The position numbers and the translations under genes are program-made. 7,093 nucleotides of DNA from an uncultured Atopobium sp. (GTDB taxonomy: Bacteria; Actinomycetota; Coriobacteriia; Coriobacteriales; Atopobiaceae): positions 1 through 7,093 of the forward strand of contig USKU01000066.1 in NCBI GenBank assembly GCA_900555335.1, written 5' to 3'. Position 1 is the first letter of the stretch; the number at the start of each line of letters is the position of its first letter. The notes under the pieces are model-generated. The model was not told the origin of the DNA and made no database searches. It was given only the letters and a program-made list of their open reading frames with translations. This document shows positions 4,697-7,093 of this stretch, piece after piece.

Positions 4697-5986
4697 ACGC
4701 TTAACCTTAATTTGAATGCCAGAGGTATCTGGACGAGGTGACGTAGAAGCAATAGCGGGTTTCTCGCCATTTACAAAAGCCGAGAAACGCTGACGGAAAC
4801 GATTCCACTTGTGGTAGATAGGCTCGTGATCATGAGATCTGAGACCCAAAAGCATGCTTGCTGCCAGAGTTGGAAGCAGATACTCAATAGCGCGCCAAAG
4901 TACAAAGCCTGCGGCAATTTCCTCACCAAACATGTGGCCAAACAGGAAGGCAAAGCCACCCTCTGCACCACCAGTACCACCAGGAAGTGGAATGGCCGAG
5001 GTCAAGAGCTCAAGCATTGAACCAGATGCAAGGCAGGTCAGAAGGTCTGCGGGTTGGCCGAGTGCACGCAGAACAAAGTATGGAAGTGCATAGAGGCAGC
5101 CAAGCTGGACCAAGGTAACCAGCAGAACAACGCACATCTCTGGGATGTTCTTTGCAGCAGTCTTAAAGCCGTTTGAGAACTCATCTACCTGCGTGTTAAT
5201 GATGCCATGCCAGTGGTCGTACTGCTTTACGATACGAAGACGTGAAAGCAGCCTTAAACCCCAGTTGCCCACGGTCTTGACCATTTTAGGAAGCAGGCAA
5301 ATGGCCAAGATAACTGCAACCATCACTATCTTTGCGCCAAACAAAATAACGCCAATAACCGTAACGTCGCCAAATTGCTCGTAGAAATAATTGGCCCTAA
5401 AGATAAGCATAAGAGCTGCAAAGATGCCCTCGCCTGCCTCGTACATAACAAAGCGTGTAAACTGCAAGGCTCCAGCCTGACCAACAGAAATACCTGCACG
5501 AGTCAGACGATAAATCTGAGCGGGAGCAGCGCCTGCGCCGTTTGGCGTAAGGTTCATGAAGAAGATGCCCGACGCCTCAACGCTCATCAGGTCACGGACA
5601 CCAACGGGACTCTCGGGGTCTGTAATGACCGAGATAACATAGGCGAGAATACCCAGGAAATAGTAGACAAAATAGCAAAGAGCACCAGCAATAAGCCAGC
5701 CCGTATCTACGTCTGCTAGAGCAACAACAAACTCATCAAACTGACCAGAGAAAACGATATAGAGTGCGTACAGTATTACAACCGCAAAGAGGAAGAGAAT
5801 GCTCTTTCTAACTTGACCAAAGCTCTCTTTTGCCTCTTCTACCTGCTCAGATGAAGAAGTTGGAGCAACACTAATCTTAGGCTTTTTGGTTGAAACACCC
5901 TTAACGGTTGTAGATCCAATCTTCACCGTTACCTTCGGTGTAGATGAGGGGTGCTCGGTTTCAGACGCGCCATCTGGGCGATCCAT
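4688..5986 (-). CDS. Flippase-like integral membrane protein of the LPG-synthase-TM / YbhN (UPF0104) family
   Basis: The product is a 432-residue polytopic membrane protein. After a soluble Ser/Thr/Lys-rich N-terminus (1-60) come hydrophobic segments near 61-80, 96-121, 139-150, 182-197, 208-232, 285-304, 313-333, 340-360 and 367-382, then a basic tail ending KRKK. Family signatures seen are MNLTPNGAGAAPAQIYRLTR (about 144-163), equivalent to the TPG..GG motif, and PLPGGTGGAEGGF (333-345), equivalent to PLPGGLGVVEGG. This matches the transmembrane part of MprF-type proteins (PF03706, TIGR00374) without the aminoacyl-transferase domain. Members are thought to move lipids or lipid-linked sugars across the membrane; the substrate here is unknown. 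ATG 5984-5986 is chosen because AGGAGG stands 5 nt before it; an in-frame GTG at 6076 would add 30 residues without such a site. It follows mnmA by 106 bp and may be cotranscribed with it. The long charged N-terminus is unusual and could bind a partner. Confidence 0.9.
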   Translation of the reverse strand: MDRPDGASETEHPSSTPKVTVKIGSTTVKGVSTKKPKISVAPTSSSEQVEEAKESFGQVRKSILFLFAVVILYALYIVFSGQFDEFVVALADVDTGWLIAGALCYFVYYFLGILAYVISVITDPESPVGVRDLMSVEASGIFFMNLTPNGAGAAPAQIYRLTRAGISVGQAGALQFTRFVMYEAGEGIFAALMLIFRANYFYEQFGDVTVIGVILFGAKIVMVAVILAICLLPKMVKTVGNWGLRLLSRLRIVKQYDHWHGIINTQVDEFSNGFKTAAKNIPEMCVVLLVTLVQLGCLYALPYFVLRALGQPADLLTCLASGSMLELLTSAIPLPGGTGGAEGGFAFLFGHMFGEEIAAGFVLWRAIEYLLPTLAASMLLGLRSHDHEPIYHKWNRFRQRFSAFVNGEKPAIASTSPRPDTSGIQIKVKRKK

Positions 5987-5991
5987 GGGCA

Positions 5992-5997
5992 CCTCCT
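5992..5997 (-). promoter_or_regulatory. Shine-Dalgarno that fixes the flippase-like start
   Basis: Minus-strand AGGAGG lies 5 nt upstream of ATG 5986. It is a full consensus match and the strongest ribosome site in the window. It rules in favour of the 432-residue product over the longer GTG-started frame. Confidence 0.8.
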
Positions 5998-6092
5998 TGG
6001 ACTCTGGATCACAATACGTGTACAGAAACACACTCTTTGCAGGTAAACGATGCAACCTCAAAGGGTTTCTCGCCACCTACCTGCTTTTCATT

Positions 6093-7093
6093 TTACATGA
6101 ACCGTTCAAGTATACTCTTGTCGGCCTCAATAATGCCACCGCCACAAACTTCCTGGCCATCGTACAAAACCGCCGATTGACCTGCTGCAACAGTTTTTAC
6201 CGGCTGGTCAAATTCAATAAATCCACATTGATTATCTGTGAGCGTAAACGTTACGGGAACCAGCGCGCCTGTGTGACGAGTTCTGACCACATACCTACCG
6301 TTAGCTGCAGGTTCTCCAGAAATCCAGTGCATGTCCGAGAGCTCCATGCGACGCGTCCAAAGTGCCGGACAGTTGAGATTATCGGTAACGTAGACCACAT
6401 TCTTAAGCGTATCGGTTGCTACCACATAGCGAGCAGGTCCTCCACCGATGTTCAGGCCTTTTCTTTGGCCAACGGTAAAGAGGAATGCTCCGTCATGGGT
6501 GCCAAGAACCTTGCCTGTCTCCCACTCAATGACGTCGCCCTGCTTTTTCTGAAAAGTGTCCAGCAAAAACGTGCGCAAGCCAACGGGGCCAATAAAACAA
6601 ATGCCGTCGGAATCTGGCTTAGTTTCTATGCCCAGACCTCGCTCTGCACACAGAGCCCTAACCTCTGCCTTGGTGGCAATGTGTCCAATAGGAAAAAGCG
6701 TGCGTTCAAACAAATGACCTGGTACACGCCATAGGAAATACGTCTGATCCTTGTGAGCATCTGCGGCACGCAAAAGTTTTTTGGTGCCCGGAACGTTCTG
6801 TGCATAGTGACCTGTTGCAACAAAATCGGCACCCTCTGCAAAAGCACGTTCTGCAAAGGTGCCAAACTTGACCGTCTGGTTGCACATAACGTCTGGATTA
6901 GGCGTGCGTCCGTGCTCATAGGCATCAAGCAGGTAATCCACAACAGTAGCCTTATACTCGGCCTCACAGTCCCACACGTCCAAATCAATACCAAGTGTCA
7001 CGCACACGCGCTCAGCATCAGCCAAGTCATCTGCCCAGGGACACTTAAAGCCTGGCAGGTCCTTTGACCAGTTCCGCAGATAGCTAGCCTCGA
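6093..7093 (-). CDS. mnmA: tRNA-specific 2-thiouridylase MnmA, N-terminus cut by window edge
   Basis: The frame is open from the right edge to TAA at 6093-6095, giving 332 visible residues. The start and the PP-loop SGGVDS motif lie outside. The first residues, near LRNWSKDL, align with the KNW region of MnmA. Seen: GRTPNPDVMCN with the first catalytic cysteine (visible residue 70); ATGHYAQ (92-98); KDQTYFLW; DSDGICFIG with the second catalytic cysteine (165); GQRKGLNIGGG (208-218); and a C-terminal beta-barrel region ending DGQEVCGGGIIE. MnmA adenylates U34 of Lys, Glu and Gln tRNAs and transfers sulfur to make 2-thiouridine, taking persulfide from a cysteine desulfurase route; it is cytoplasmic. 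All key residues in the visible part are intact. A TTG at 7025 is not the start, since homology continues upstream. The flippase-like gene follows 106 bp downstream with no clear terminator between. Confidence 0.97.
   Translation of the reverse strand, partial: EASYLRNWSKDLPGFKCPWADDLADAERVCVTLGIDLDVWDCEAEYKATVVDYLLDAYEHGRTPNPDVMCNQTVKFGTFAERAFAEGADFVATGHYAQNVPGTKKLLRAADAHKDQTYFLWRVPGHLFERTLFPIGHIATKAEVRALCAERGLGIETKPDSDGICFIGPVGLRTFLLDTFQKKQGDVIEWETGKVLGTHDGAFLFTVGQRKGLNIGGGPARYVVATDTLKNVVYVTDNLNCPALWTRRMELSDMHWISGEPAANGRYVVRTRHTGALVPVTFTLTDNQCGFIEFDQPVKTVAAGQSAVLYDGQEVCGGGIIEADKSILERFM

Noticed and set aside
5987..6076. N-terminal extension of the flippase-like protein from GTG 6076
   Set aside because: The consensus AGGAGG sits 5 nt before the internal ATG 5986; the extension has no ribosome site and looks non-coding.
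5987..6092. Promoter or terminator between mnmA and the flippase-like gene
   Set aside because: Only weak -10-like TATTGT without a well-spaced -35, and no stable hairpin with a T run; I cannot support either.
5886..6734. Plus-strand 282-codon open frame
   Set aside because: It runs antisense across mnmA and the flippase-like gene, both of which show clear family motifs, and its own translation has no recognisable domain.
1..7093. CRISPR array, insertion sequence, phage or toxin-antitoxin module
   Set aside because: No regularly spaced repeats, terminal inverted repeats, transposase or toxin motifs were seen on either strand.

Overview
The window comes from a bacterial chromosome with moderate G+C content. 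The protein set resembles class Coriobacteriia (Atopobiaceae-like actinobacteria such as Lancefieldella/Atopobium or Olsenella): a bacterial Elp3, an AhpC paired with a domain-swapped AhpF substitute, a YbhN/LPG-synthase-type flippase-like protein and MnmA. The lineage is inferred from overall protein flavour, not from a marker gene. Both edges cut through genes, so the first and last genes are incomplete.

Layout, left to right. (1) 1-982, plus strand: 3' part of an Elp3-type radical SAM/acetyltransferase gene, covering the end of the radical SAM region and the whole GNAT domain. (2) 1039-3435, minus strand: a self-contained peroxide-detoxification operon. It has an operator-like palindrome, a sigma70-type promoter, ahpC (2-Cys peroxiredoxin), an ahpF-like flavoprotein disulfide reductase 16 bp behind it, and a strong intrinsic terminator. 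The reductase carries the thioredoxin-reductase core first and the AhpF N-terminal-type tandem thioredoxin fold last, the reverse of classical AhpF. (3) 3445-3622, minus strand: a monocistronic tRNA-Val(GAC) gene with candidate promoter, leader hairpin, encoded CCA and a terminator. (4) About 3623-4379: a roughly 200-bp AT-rich noncoding stretch, then a plus-strand gene for a 182-residue six-helix membrane protein of unknown function with its own promoter and Shine-Dalgarno. Its AT-rich codon use differs from its neighbours. (5) 4387-7093, minus strand: mnmA (5' end missing), then a flippase-like membrane protein gene, then a small two-helix membrane protein gene. These three could form one transcript, since no convincing terminator is visible between them.

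How the genes relate. AhpC and the AhpF-like protein should form a complete NAD(P)H-driven peroxidase system: pyridine nucleotide to FAD, to the core CxxC, to the C-terminal CxxC, to the AhpC disulfide. Elp3 and MnmA both act on wobble uridine 34 of tRNA (carboxymethyl-type C5 modification and 2-thiolation), so two U34 enzymes flank the window about 5 kb apart. The tRNA here has G34 and is not their substrate.

I see no CRISPR array, transposase, phage gene, integrase or toxin-antitoxin pair. The most interesting items are the swapped reductase architecture, the peroxide-operator candidate, the unknown membrane protein beside tRNA-Val, and the crowded convergent region at 4380-4700.
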